Positions 1 through 14,248 of a stretch of DNA of 64,000 nt are shown here, piece after piece. The notes beneath the pieces are model-generated. The model saw only the letters and a program-made list of their open reading frames with translations, was not told the origin of the DNA and did no database searches. Made by a program: the position numbers and the translations under genes. This stretch comes from Nannocystis pusilla. GTDB taxonomy: Bacteria; Myxococcota_A; Polyangia; Nannocystales; Nannocystaceae. The stretch covers positions 6,921,168 through 6,985,167 of the forward strand of contig NZ_JAPNKE010000002.1 of the NCBI RefSeq assembly GCF_026626665.1, given 5' to 3'. Each line of letters starts with the position of its first letter. Positions within the stretch are counted from its first letter, which is position 1.

Positions 1-386
1 TCGATCTTGCGGAAGTGATCGAAGATCGGGTGCTTGTCGTAGACCATCGTCGCGGTCGCGGCCCCGCGGTAGTGCACCAGCCGCAGCGAGGCCTTGCCGA
101 GGATCGGATTGGCGACCCGGCGGCCGTGCTCGTCGCGACTGACGATCGGGTCGACGTCGTTGTCGTGGTGGAACGACTTGCCGACCCACCCGATCGCCGT
201 CAGCTGCTGCTCGCCCGGGTGGCCGGTGCGAAACACCCCGCCCTCCCACTCGCCGCGCATGAACGCGGTGTCGATCGGCGGCAGCGCGTCGTACAGCGCG
301 TGCAGGGCCTCGGCGGTCGTCTCGCCGCCGCCAGCGATCAGGTCGTACAGCGCGCGCGTGGCAATCGTGGCATGGTCGCTCGTCAT
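1..386 (-). CDS. GXWXG / DUF4334 domain protein, partial
   Basis: The reading frame starts at the ATG ending at 386 and runs off the left edge, so only about 128 N-terminal residues are present. The visible part has the GXWXG-type core (FMRGEWEGGVF near residues 44-54), the GKSFHHD block, and a DUF4334-like block (NPILGKASLRLVHYRG, then MVYDKHPIFDHF). Both domains are known from the family but their biochemical role is unknown to me. The start codon overlaps the stop of the alcohol dehydrogenase gene by 4 bases (ATGA), so it is the distal visible gene of the acyl-CoA dehydrogenase operon. The GC content matches the neighbours. Function within the catabolic operon is inference. Confidence 0.8.
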   Translation of the reverse strand, partial: MTSDHATIATRALYDLIAGGGETTAEALHALYDALPPIDTAFMRGEWEGGVFRTGHPGEQQLTAIGWVGKSFHHDNDVDPIVSRDEHGRRVANPILGKASLRLVHYRGAATATMVYDKHPIFDHFRKI

Positions 387-1473
387 GACATCATCCTCAG
401 GACCGGCTTGATGACTCGCCCGGCCAGCATGTCGGCCGCGGCCTCGTTGATCTGCTCGAAGAGATAGGTGGTGACGATCTGCTCGAGCGGCAGCTCGCCG
501 CGCCGGTACCAGTCGACGAGCCGCGGGATGAAGGTGCGCGGGTCGGCGTCGCCCTCGATGGTGCCGCGCAGGCTGCGGCCGCTCGCCATCAAGCGGTTGA
601 GGTCGAGCGTCAGGCTGGCCCCGCGCGCGCTGAGGCCGGCGAGCACGATCCGCCCGCGCGGGTGCAGAGCGTTGTAGGCGGCCTCGATCACCTCCGGCCG
701 CCCGGTGTTGTCGAACGCGAGCGTCAGACCGCCGAGGCGCTTCAGCGCGGCGCCGAGCTCGGCCTGCGCGTTGTCGACGACCTCGGTGGCTCCGAGCGCG
801 CGCGCCTTGTCGAGCCGCTCGGCGCGGACATCGATTGCGACGATCCGCGCGCAGCCGGCGATCTTCGCCGCCATGATCGCGGCGAGACCGACGGTGCCGC
901 AGCCGAACACGCCGATCGCGTCGTGCGGCTCGGGCCGCAGCACGTTGACGACCGCGCCCGCGCCGGTCTGCACGCCGCACGCGAGCGAGGTCATGAGCGG
1001 GCCCGGGAGGTCCTCGCCGAGCGGCACGAGGTTGTGCGCCGACGCGATCGCGTGGCTGGCGAACGCCGACTGGCCGAAGAAGTGCCCCGTCAGCGGGCGG
1101 CCGGCCTGCGAGATCGGCGACGAGCCGTCGAGGCGGCGCCCGAACAGGTTGAAGTCGCGGGCGTGGCGGCAGTAGGCCGGCAGCTCGGCCGCGCAGCTCG
1201 GGCAGCGGCCGCACGCGCCGAAGCTCATCACCACCCGCGCGCCGACGACGAGGCCGGTGACGCCCTCGCCGAGCGCGACGATCCGGCCGACGCCCTCGTG
1301 GCCGAGCACCGCCGGCAGGGGGGTGCCGTAGTCGTGGTCCTTGGCCGAGAGGTCGGTGTGGCAGATCCCGCAAGCCTCGACTTCGACAAGGACTTCGCCG
1401 GCGCGCGGATCATCGAGCTCGACCTCTTCGACGCGAAACGGCTCGCGCGCGTGGGCGACGGCGGCGCGGATCT

Positions 1474-1477
<4 letters not shown>
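383..1477 (-). CDS. Zinc-dependent alcohol dehydrogenase (MDR, aryl-alcohol type)
   Basis: This 364-residue medium-chain dehydrogenase/reductase should oxidise a primary alcohol with NAD(+). Catalytic zinc ligands are visible as Cys39 (GICHTD), His60-Glu61 (LGHEG) and the Cys of LACGVQTGAGA. A structural zinc site is formed by Cys89, Cys92, Cys95 and Cys103. The Rossmann glycine motif GVFGCGTVGLA follows. The CGVQTGAGAV block is typical of aryl-alcohol (XylB-like) dehydrogenases. I start at the ATG ending at 1477, which overlaps the upstream acyl-CoA dehydrogenase stop by 4 bases; the longer upstream extension in this frame is a shadow of that gene. Context suggests that it handles alcohol or aldehyde intermediates of the same pathway. 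Confidence 0.92.
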
Positions 1478-2625
<1,148 letters not shown>

Positions 2626-2636
2626 GGGGGCTCCGT

Positions 2637-5035
<2,399 letters not shown>

Positions 5036-5045
5036 CGTACCGCAC

Positions 5046-7069
<2,024 letters not shown>

Positions 7070-7448
7070 GATGCCCTCCCTACTGCTGTCGTCGGATCAC
7101 CCCTGGCTCGAAAGTCGCTCCCCCTCGCGCCGGGTAATTGGACGAACTATGGTTCCGTGGTTCCAGCAAGAAAGGGCGCAAGAGCGAGCTGTTCCATGCA
7201 CCCATGGTTTTGAAATCACTGAGAATTCTGTCGATGACCCACTTTACTTGCTGGCGACTAGCAAGTATACAGATCGTGTTCTAGACCGTCAAGCGCCCGC
7301 CGGAGCGCGCTCGCCCGCCGAGAACGCTCGCGACTCGCCGCTTTGTCGAGCCCGTTCGCGAGGCCGCCCCTGTCGGCGGACGCCGCCGCGAATGCGGTGA
7401 ATCGACGGCTTCCAATCGCCCGGGGCGCGGCTATGATCGCCGGACTCG
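7070..7448. other. Divergent intergenic region with operator
   Basis: This 379-base region separates the minus-strand oxygenase operon from the plus-strand DUF3556 gene and must hold both promoters. It is less GC-rich than the genes. Its only clear element is the palindrome listed separately at 7245-7267. I see no coding sequence in it. Confidence 0.7.
7245..7267. promoter_or_regulatory. Palindromic operator, copy 1 (TetR-type)
   Basis: A perfect inverted repeat has 8-base arms, TACTTGCT and AGCAAGTA, around the 7-base spacer GGCGACT. It lies about 180 bases from the start codons of both divergent genes. The same 7-base core arms and nearly the same spacer recur at 13120-13140 just upstream of a tetR gene. 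Binding by that TetR is inferred from this shared site. Confidence 0.75.
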
Positions 7449-9131
7449 ATGGGCTTGCTCGACCCGATCCCGCCGCCGTACGATCCCCTCGAGTGGGCCG
7501 CCCGGCCCCTGCCGGAGAAGAGCCGCATGGTGTGTCGCTCGTGGGCCCTGCAGGGCTACGGCACCCCGGTCGCGGTCTACTTCGTCTATCTGCTGAAGGT
7601 CGCGCTCTACGTCGGCGGGTGGATCTTCTTCTGCGGGTTCACGCCGGGACTCGGGGCGCCGGGGCAGATCGGGCAATGGTGGCTCGAGCCGATCGCGTTC
7701 CAGAAGGCGATCGTGTGGAGCCTGCTGTTCGAGGTGCTCGGCCTCGGCTGCGGCAGCGGGCCGCTGACCGGGCGCTACTTCCCGCCGATCGGCGGGTTCC
7801 TCCACTTCCTGCGGCCCGGCACCACCAAGCTGCCGCTGCTGCGCGGCCTGCCGCTGGTCGGCGGCGCCACCCGCAATCCGATCGACGTCGCGCTCTACGC
7901 GATCTTGCTGATCAGCCTGGTGCGCGCGCTGGTGGCCGCGCAGCTCGACGCGGCGCTGCTGCTGCCGCTGGTCGTGCTGGTGCCGCAGTGCGGCCTGCTC
8001 GACAAGACCGTGTTCCTGGCCGCGCGCGCCGAGCACTACTGGGTGACGATCGTGGTGTTCGCGTTCGCCAGCCCGTGGCTCGCCGGGGCCAAGGCGGTGC
8101 AGGCGGCGCTATGGTTCTGGGCCGGGGTGTCCAAGCTGAACCACCACTTCCCGGCGGTGGTGTGCGTGATGACCAGCAATTCGCCGGTCACCCGCTTCGC
8201 GTGGATCCGCCGCCTCGTCTACCGCAGCTACCCCGACGACCTGCGGCCCTCGACGCTGGCGACGGTGATGGCCCACGTCGGCACGCTGCTCGAGCTGTCG
8301 GTGCCGATCGTGCTGATCTTCGGCGACGGCGGCGTGGTCACCACGGTCGGTCTGGTGATGATGGTGATGCTGCACGGCTTCATCCTCAGCACGGTGCCGA
8401 TGGGGGTGCCGATCGAGTGGAACGTGGTCGTGCTGTACGGCGGGTTCTTCCTGTTCGGCGCGCACGCCGACGTGAGCCTCGCGGGGCTCGTGGACACGCC
8501 CGTGCTGGCCGCGTTCGTGGCCCTGTTCACCGTGGCGCTGCCGCTGTGGGGCAACCTGGCGCCGCACCGCCTGTCGTTCCTGCTGTCGATGCGCTACTAC
8601 GCCGGCAACTGGCCGTATTCGGTGTGGCTGTTCCGCGGCGACAGCTACAAAAAGCTCGAGCGCCTGCGCAAGTCCTCGAAGTGGCTGTACGACCAGCTCG
8701 ACGTGTTCTACGAGCGCAAGGTGTCGGTCGGCCTGGTCGGCAAGGTGATCGCGTTCCGCCTGATGCACCTGGCCGGCCGCGCGCTGTGTCGATTGCTGCC
8801 GCGCGCGGTCGACGACCCCGCGAAGTACGAATGGGTCGACGGCGAGCTGGTCGCGGGCATGGTGCTCGGCTGGAACTTCGGCGACGGGCACCTTCACGAC
8901 GAGCAGTTGATCACTGCGGTCCAGGCCCAGTGCGGCTTCGAGCCCGGCGAGCTGCGCTGCATCATGGTCGAGTCGCAGCCGCTGCACCGGCAGAGCATGC
9001 TGTGGCGGATCCACGACGCCGCCACCGGCGAGCTCGGTCGCGGCGAGATCGCCATCGCCGACCTGCGCCAGCTGCAGCCGTGGTCGTTCGAGCTGCCCGG
9101 CGGGACGGCGGCCCAGCGCGAAGGCGCCTAA
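7449..9131 (+). CDS. DUF3556 family transmembrane protein
   Basis: The 560-residue integral membrane protein starts MGLLDPIPPPYDPLEW and carries the family blocks LLFEVLGLGCGSGPLTGRYFPP and FLHFLRPGTTKLP, then about seven hydrophobic segments and a soluble C-terminal domain of roughly 150 residues (from about 410). DUF3556 is known mainly from mycobacteria and related lipid-metabolising bacteria, with no established function. It is divergent from the oxygenase/ACAD operon and shares the palindromic operator region, so a role in uptake or membrane handling of the hydrophobic substrate is a reasonable inference. Its stop overlaps the stop of the convergent PAS-STAS gene by 4 bases. Confidence 0.88.
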   Translation: MGLLDPIPPPYDPLEWAARPLPEKSRMVCRSWALQGYGTPVAVYFVYLLKVALYVGGWIFFCGFTPGLGAPGQIGQWWLEPIAFQKAIVWSLLFEVLGLGCGSGPLTGRYFPPIGGFLHFLRPGTTKLPLLRGLPLVGGATRNPIDVALYAILLISLVRALVAAQLDAALLLPLVVLVPQCGLLDKTVFLAARAEHYWVTIVVFAFASPWLAGAKAVQAALWFWAGVSKLNHHFPAVVCVMTSNSPVTRFAWIRRLVYRSYPDDLRPSTLATVMAHVGTLLELSVPIVLIFGDGGVVTTVGLVMMVMLHGFILSTVPMGVPIEWNVVVLYGGFFLFGAHADVSLAGLVDTPVLAAFVALFTVALPLWGNLAPHRLSFLLSMRYYAGNWPYSVWLFRGDSYKKLERLRKSSKWLYDQLDVFYERKVSVGLVGKVIAFRLMHLAGRALCRLLPRAVDDPAKYEWVDGELVAGMVLGWNFGDGHLHDEQLITAVQAQCGFEPGELRCIMVESQPLHRQSMLWRIHDAATGELGRGEIAIADLRQLQPWSFELPGGTAAQREGA

Positions 9132-10264
9132 CCGGCGCTCGCGGGCCGCGCCCCGGCCCGCGCGGCGCGCAGGCAGTGCTTGAGGGCGTCGCGCAGCTTG
9201 GCGAACACCGCGACGTGGGACAGGTCGACGCCGAGGGCGACGACCGTCTGGGCGATGCTCGGGTGGATGCCGGTGAGGATGCCCTCCGCGCCGAGCAGGC
9301 GGAGCGCGTGGATCATCTTGATCAGGTGGCTCGCGGTGCCGGTGTCGACGACCTCGACGCCGGTGAGGTCGAGGATCGCGTGGCGGGCCCGCGTCTGGGT
9401 GACGGCCTGCAGCAGGCTGTCCATGATCTCGGCGGTGCGGGCGGTGTCGATGAGGCCGACGATCGGCATCGTCAACACGCCGTCCCACACCTCGATGATC
9501 GGCGTGGCCAGCACGCGGATCACCTCCTGTTGCCGCTCGATCAGCTCGACCTTGCCGCGCAGCTCGTTCTCCGTGCGCGTGGCCTCGCTGACGTCGATCG
9601 TCACGCCGACCAGGCGCACGTCGTTTTTCGCCCCGGCCACCGGGATGTACCAGGTGTCGTAGAAATTCCCGTGCAGCGCGACCGCCCTGGTGAACTGGGG
9701 CTCGCCCGCGATGGCGGCGGCGACGATGTCGCCGTTGCCGGTCGCGCGGTACATCTCGAAGATGTTCTGGCCGACGAATTGCTCGCTCCGCATGCCGATC
9801 GAGCGCATCGACTTGCCGTCCATGAACAGGAAGGTCCCGCGCTCGTCGGTCGCCCACAGCGAGACCTCGAGGTTCTCCTTGATCGCCGTCAGCATCGTCG
9901 ACTCGAGCGCGGCGCGAGCCTCGGCCTCCACGCGGGCGGTGACGTCGTGGCCATAGACGATCGTGCGCGCGGGTCGGTCGTCAGCCCCCGGGACGACCTG
10001 GACCCACGCCTCGATCGCGAGGGTCGCTTCGCCCTGGCGGACCTCCCACACCTTCGGCTTCGCGCCGGCGCCGTCGACCAGCGCGCGCCACGAGCCGCGC
10101 GTCAGCGGCACCACCTCGTCGAGGTCGCGGCCCACGGCCGCGGCCGCAGCTGTCCCGAAGACCAGCTCGGCCTGCCGGTTCCAGGCGACCACGTCGCCGC
10201 CGGCGTCGAGCTCGAACACGATCAACGGGGCATCTTGCAGAACGCTCGATTCACTCACAGACAC
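9128..10264 (-). CDS. PAS-PAS-STAS regulator, RsbR-like
   Basis: The 378-residue protein has a PAS domain at about 10-110 (VAWNRQAELVFG), a second PAS at about 120-235 (LWATDERGTFLFMDGKSM), a short coiled linker and a C-terminal STAS domain at about 250-365. The STAS core DLTGVEVVDTGTASHLI and LTGIHPSIAQTVV match RsbR stressosome co-antagonists; Thr308 and Thr340 are candidates for the phosphorylated threonines. No RsbS, RsbT or sigma factor lies beside it, so it may act with partners encoded elsewhere. I start at a GTG at 10264. The N-terminal PAS could sense a ligand or redox state. It is convergent with the DUF3556 gene. Confidence 0.85.
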   Translation of the reverse strand: MSVSESSVLQDAPLIVFELDAGGDVVAWNRQAELVFGTAAAAAVGRDLDEVVPLTRGSWRALVDGAGAKPKVWEVRQGEATLAIEAWVQVVPGADDRPARTIVYGHDVTARVEAEARAALESTMLTAIKENLEVSLWATDERGTFLFMDGKSMRSIGMRSEQFVGQNIFEMYRATGNGDIVAAAIAGEPQFTRAVALHGNFYDTWYIPVAGAKNDVRLVGVTIDVSEATRTENELRGKVELIERQQEVIRVLATPIIEVWDGVLTMPIVGLIDTARTAEIMDSLLQAVTQTRARHAILDLTGVEVVDTGTASHLIKMIHALRLLGAEGILTGIHPSIAQTVVALGVDLSHVAVFAKLRDALKHCLRAARAGARPASAG

Positions 10265-10530
10265 TGTTTATCCGACGTTCTGCCGCCCGTCCTCCGCTTC
10301 TTCGCCCGCGCCGGCGCGTCGCCGCGCGCCTGAAATCTGTTCTATCGCCGCCGCACGTCGCCGCGGGTGGGATGAACCCTGCGCTCGCCCCGACCCGCGG
10401 GCGCGGGCCTCCCGGTGGATCGATCGCCGCCGAACATTGTTCGCGCCCGGGTCGACGCAATCGACCCGGCGCGCCGGTGATGCCGCCGGCGCTCGCGCGC
10501 GCCTGCCGTCTGCGCGCGCGAGGCTCCAGC

Positions 10531-12120
10531 TCACAGCGTCTTGAGGTACTCGAGCACCGCGCGGCGCTCCTGGTCGTCGAGGTGATCGCCGAACGGGTGG
10601 CCGGTGTTCCAGTGGCCGGTGATCGTCGTGTCGTAGACGTGCTTGCGCTCGTCGTCGGGGGCGCCGTCCTGGCCGTACGGCAATCTGACCCACGGCCAGC
10701 CGACGGCCTCCTCGTCGTAGTTGGTGCTGTCGTAGTCGACGCGGCGCCACCACATCGGCCGCGCTTTGCTGTCGAGCACCAGGTCGATGGTCGGCACCGA
10801 GGCGTTGTGGAAATACGGCGCGCTGGCCCAGATGCCGTCGAGCGGCGGCGCCACGTAGCCGACGAACGGGTCGCCGGTGGTGAGCTGGCCGACGTCGCCG
10901 TACCACGAAGAATTGAACCAGTCGGCGAACGGGCGCGCGTCGGCCTCGAAGGCCAGCAGCGGGTCGGTGCCGATCGTGTCGAGCGGCAGCAGCATGTTCG
11001 GGTAGGTCTCGAGCGCAGGATCGTCGGAGTAGGTCCCGTGGCAGCAGGAGCAGTCGCGCGTGAAGATCTCCCGGCCCTGGTCAGCCAGCTCGGCGTCGAT
11101 CACGAACGGGTACTTCGGCGCCTCGACCGACTCGATGAATGCGCGGATGTTGTTGAAGTACGAGAAGATGCCCTCCGCCTCCTCGACCGAATCGGTGCAC
11201 AGGGCGCTGGCGTAGATCATGGTCGCCCGGTGGTCGCCGCGCGACATGCCGTTCCAGAACAGGCCGTGCTTCTTCTTGGTGTGCCACCACGGCGGCGTGT
11301 CGACCGGCAAGATGACGTCGGGCACCACGGTGTTGGGCTCGTCGAGCCACTCGAGCGTCTTGGCGTCGTGGCGCGTGGACAGCACCGCGGCCAGCGAGTC
11401 GGCCGGGTTGGTGCCGACCACGATCATGCGCGTGTAGTCGCCGACCGCCTGGTAGCGCTGGGCCATGCGCGTCATCTCCTCGAGCCCCGGGATCGGGATG
11501 CCGGGGATCGGGATCTCGGCCAGGAACCCGCCGATCTGCTCGGTGTAATCGGCGTCCGCCTTGCCGAGGCCGATGACGAGGTCGCCGTTGAAGTGCCCGG
11601 CGTGACATTCGAGGCAGTTGAGCGAGACGATCTCGGCGCCGCTGCTCTTCGAGGTGTGGACGGTCCAGTTGTAAGGCACCTGGGCGTTCTTGCCGGTGCG
11701 GCCGGGGAGCGGCTCGCCCTCGCCGAAGGAGCCGAGGAGCGGCGCGGCGATCGGGAACAACGCGAAGGGGATCCCGCACGACACGTAGCCCTCGTTGAGC
11801 AAGGCGTGATAGCCGGCCTGGGCGTCGCCCTGGACCTGCTCGATGCCGGGGATCGGGTAGCCCTTGCCGCAGGCGAGCGGCGCCGGCGGGTCGTCGCCCG
11901 TGGTCGAGTCGCCGTGCGACGATCCGGTCGTCGGCGGGTCCACCCCCGAATCGCTGGCCTCGCTGGTCGTCGGGCTGCCGGGCTCCATCGTGGTGCCGGG
12001 GCCGCCGCTGCCGGTGCTGTCGCTGCCGACGCCGTCGGTGCCCTGGCCCGGCGCACTCTCGCCGCAGGCCAGGGCCAGACAAGCCACTCCAATCCATGTT
12101 CTCTGCGTCATCGATCCCAT
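10531..12120 (-). CDS. Di-haem cytochrome c lipoprotein, paralogue of the RoxA-like protein
   Basis: This roughly 529-residue protein has a lipoprotein signal (ACLALACGE, Cys19), a low-complexity Ser/Thr/Gly/Asp linker to about residue 80, and two c-type haem sites: CLECH (Cys169-His173) and CSCCH (Cys357-His361). The segment PPWWHTKKKHGLFWNG between the haems aligns with NWWYRAFKTRQFWDG in the 5046-7069 protein, and both end ALLEYxKTL-like (VLEYLKTL). They are therefore paralogues. A GGAG 9 bases before the ATG at 12120 decides the start. Outer-membrane or periplasmic anchoring is expected. It could be an electron partner or a second oxygenase; a generic cytochrome c peroxidase-like role is the alternative. 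Confidence 0.85.
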   Translation of the reverse strand: MGSMTQRTWIGVACLALACGESAPGQGTDGVGSDSTGSGGPGTTMEPGSPTTSEASDSGVDPPTTGSSHGDSTTGDDPPAPLACGKGYPIPGIEQVQGDAQAGYHALLNEGYVSCGIPFALFPIAAPLLGSFGEGEPLPGRTGKNAQVPYNWTVHTSKSSGAEIVSLNCLECHAGHFNGDLVIGLGKADADYTEQIGGFLAEIPIPGIPIPGLEEMTRMAQRYQAVGDYTRMIVVGTNPADSLAAVLSTRHDAKTLEWLDEPNTVVPDVILPVDTPPWWHTKKKHGLFWNGMSRGDHRATMIYASALCTDSVEEAEGIFSYFNNIRAFIESVEAPKYPFVIDAELADQGREIFTRDCSCCHGTYSDDPALETYPNMLLPLDTIGTDPLLAFEADARPFADWFNSSWYGDVGQLTTGDPFVGYVAPPLDGIWASAPYFHNASVPTIDLVLDSKARPMWWRRVDYDSTNYDEEAVGWPWVRLPYGQDGAPDDERKHVYDTTITGHWNTGHPFGDHLDDQERRAVLEYLKTL

Positions 12121-12434
12121 CGCGTCACTCCTTCTCCCGGACCGTCGCGCCCCCTCTCGGAGCGACGACGGGCGAATCGCCACACCCCCTCGCGGCCCCG
12201 CTCATGACGACCTCGGTCTGGACCTCTTCGCGCCCCGCCGACGATCCACGCAGCGGCCGACGCGGAGCGCTCTGGCACGACTGCGGCGGATGCATCGGGA
12301 GACTGAACATTGTCGATGTGGCGCCATTCCGGCTCAGGCCGGAATGCTCAGTGGGGGGTTCGCACCCCGGGCGTCGCCCCCGGGCGAGCGACGATTCGGA
12401 CGGGAGGACGACGGACCCGGCGCACGCGTGAACC
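12121..12434. other. Intergenic region, no gene seen
   Basis: This 314-base stretch lies between two minus-strand genes and contains the 5' leader of the di-haem lipoprotein gene. It holds a strong hairpin at 12325-12346, listed separately. Open frames here are short and lack protein-like composition. Confidence 0.6.
12325..12346. terminator. Hairpin, probable terminator of the tetR gene
   Basis: A perfect inverted repeat has 9-base arms CATTCCGGC and GCCGGAATG around a TCAG loop. It lies 89 bases downstream of the tetR stop on the minus strand. No T-run follows, so termination is inferred from position and stem strength only. Confidence 0.45.
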
Positions 12435-13079
12435 TCAGGCCTGGGCCGCCCGCAGCGCGCGGGCGATGTGGGCCCGCATCAGCCCGTGCAGCTCCTTGAC
12501 GGGGATGTCAGGGTTGACGAGCCAGCGATAGAGGAGGCCGTCGACGACGCTGGCGAACAGCTCGGCCGCGAGCCCGGCGTCGACCCCGGCCGCGATCTCG
12601 CCGTGTTCTTTGCCCTCCTCGATCCACCGCGTCAGCGCGCGGACGTGGGCCTTGTTCAGCTTGGCCACGTTGGCGCGGTACTCGGCGCTCGGATCGATGC
12701 TGGCATAACGCAGCAGGTACATCGCCCGCAGCCCCTTCGGCTCGTCGACGATGAATTTGTAGAGCGCGTCGGTGACCCGCTGCAGCGCCGCCACCCCGGT
12801 GGCGCGGCCGACGACCGCCTGCACCCGCCGCAGCCACTCCGCGGCGATGCTGTCGTGCACGTGGGCCAAAAGCCCCGCCTTGGAGCCGAAGCGGTGCGTG
12901 ACCAGGCCGCGCGAATAACCGGAGCGCTCGCCGATGCCCGCGAGCGTGGTGCCGGCGATCCCTCGCTCCACCAGCAGGCTCACGGCCGCCTCGGTCATCA
13001 TCTGCTCCGACATCGCCGTCCGCTCCTCCTGGGTCCGCCGTCTTGCCTCGGAAATCATCGAGCGTTTTTTTCTTGTCAA
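12435..13079 (-). CDS. TetR/AcrR family transcriptional regulator
   Basis: The 214-residue protein has an N-terminal helix-turn-helix at about 28-75 (EAAVSLLVERGIAGTTLAGIGERSGYSRG..HRFGSKAGLL) and an all-helical ligand-binding C-terminal domain. A TTG at 13079 gives the longest frame; an internal ATG at 13058 is an equally possible start. A palindrome 41 bases upstream matches one in the divergent promoter of the oxygenase/ACAD and DUF3556 genes. Autoregulation and control of the catabolic operon are therefore likely, with an acyl-CoA or related pathway intermediate as the probable ligand (inference). Confidence 0.88.
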   Translation of the reverse strand: MTRKKRSMISEARRRTQEERTAMSEQMMTEAAVSLLVERGIAGTTLAGIGERSGYSRGLVTHRFGSKAGLLAHVHDSIAAEWLRRVQAVVGRATGVAALQRVTDALYKFIVDEPKGLRAMYLLRYASIDPSAEYRANVAKLNKAHVRALTRWIEEGKEHGEIAAGVDAGLAAELFASVVDGLLYRWLVNPDIPVKELHGLMRAHIARALRAAQA

Positions 13080-13658
13080 AGCTCGCAGTTGTCAAAGCCT
13101 TCGGTGCCCATCACGCCTTACTTGCTGGCGACAAGCAAGTTATAAAAGGCGCCGCTCGCGTCAAGGCCTCTGCGCGGCGCTTTTCGCCGGTTTTCGGGTG
13201 CGACAAGGTGCGCGGCCGCCCGGCGGCGCCTGGTGCTCGGCGCGGACAGGGCGGCGATCGCAGAGCGGCGAGCCGAGGGGCGAAATCGCGGCGAGACTGG
13301 TGAATACCCGGGTTTGCGAAGTCTCGACAATGGCTGAGCCCGTCGCTTGCGAATGGGCAGGGAGGGCGCCGGTCTTCGCATGGAGCGATGAGCCCGCTCG
13401 GCGCGGGCGGGGGCCGCGGCGACGCGAGTTGCGCAACGCCCGACGAGGCCGGCGGAATTGCGAGTCCCGGGCGGAGGGCCCACTTTCCGCCTCTTGCCGG
13501 CGATGCGGCGAAAAACGCGGCCTCGGTGCCTCGGGTCGGTGGCCCGCCGCGAGCCGCGGCCGGGCGCGTGATCATAGTTGCCGGCGTCACCCGCCGCCGT
13601 CGGGGCCGTCCGGCCGCGACGGCCGACGATTCCTCCCCGCCTCGGCCTCAGGTGAATC
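13080..13658. other. Intergenic region, operator plus no convincing gene
   Basis: This 579-base stretch separates the minus-strand tetR gene from sodC. Its proximal part carries the TetR-type palindrome at 13120-13140 and an AT-rich TATAAAAG segment that may be part of the tetR promoter. The rest is GC-rich; its open frames are Arg/Pro/Ala-rich shadows with no recognisable domain. Confidence 0.6.
13120..13140. promoter_or_regulatory. Palindromic operator, copy 2 (TetR-type)
   Basis: Perfect 7-base arms ACTTGCT and AGCAAGT flank GGCGACA. Nineteen of 21 positions or more match the copy at 7246-7266, including most of the spacer. It sits 41 bases before the TTG start of the tetR gene and next to an AT-rich TATAAAAG, the expected place for an autoregulatory operator. 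Confidence 0.75.
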
Positions 13659-14228
13659 ATGTCTCACGATTTCGCGAGCCTCGCTCCTCTCCATCGTCTC
13701 GCTCATCCTCGCCGGTCCGACGGCCTGCGGCTCGTCGAAGTCCGACGAGGTCGTCGCCGTCGCCGAGCTCGCTCCGCTGGGCGCCAGCGCCGTCGACGGG
13801 ACCGTCACGTTCACCAAGAAGAACGGCGAGGTCCACGTCGAGGCGCGGGTCAACGGCCTCCAGACCGGCGACCACGGCTTCCACATCCACGAGTTCGGCG
13901 ACTGCTCGGCGCCCGACGGCAAGTCGGCCGGCGAGCACTTCAACCCCGACACCACCGACCACGGCGCGCCGAAGGCCCTCGCCACCACGCCGGCGACCTC
14001 GGCAACCTGGCCGGCGCCGGCAGCGGCAAGCAGACCACCCTCGACATGAAGCTCGAGGGCTTCACCCTCGACACCGGGCCGCGGGGCATCATCGGCCGCT
14101 CGGTCGTGGTCCACGCGGCCCCCGACGATTACACCTCGCAGCCGGCCGGCAACTCGGGCGCGCGGATCGCCTGCGGCGTCATTCGCCTGCGCGGCGGCGA
14201 CACCCAGCCGATCACCGCGCCGAAGTGA
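13659..14228 (+). CDS. sodC: Cu/Zn superoxide dismutase, secreted (two compensating frameshifts)
   Basis: The protein is a periplasmic or lipid-anchored Cu/Zn superoxide dismutase: a hydrophobic leader ending LILAGPTACGS, copper ligands in GFHIHEFGDCS, the bridging and zinc histidines in GEHFNPDTTDHGAP and HHAGDLGN, the last copper His in SVVVHAAPDDY and the active-site Arg region GNSGARIACGVI. The ATG at 13659 and the stop share one frame but the middle lies in another, so two single-base changes are needed, near 13675 and near 13978. They compensate in length, which fits indel errors; a decayed gene is the alternative. It is followed 20 bases later by a hemerythrin gene. Confidence 0.75.
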   Translation: MSHDFASLAPLHRLAHPRRSDGLRLVEVRRGRRRRRARSAGRQRRRRDRHVHQEERRGPRRGAGQRPPDRRPRLPHPRVRRLLGARRQVGRRALQPRHHRPRRAEGPRHHAGDLGNLAGAGSGKQTTLDMKLEGFTLDTGPRGIIGRSVVVHAAPDDYTSQPAGNSGARIACGVIRLRGGDTQPITAPK

Positions 14229-14248
14229 TTCTCGCGGAGGACCGCACC

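Noticed and set aside
7343..10333. Very long open frame of 996 codons on the plus strand
   Set aside because: It is a shadow: the DUF3556 gene in another frame and the PAS-STAS gene on the other strand explain the region, and the translation is Arg/Ala/Gly-rich.
13161..13658. Several overlapping frames as genes
   Set aside because: Arg/Pro/Ala-rich translations, no ribosome sites, no recognisable domains.
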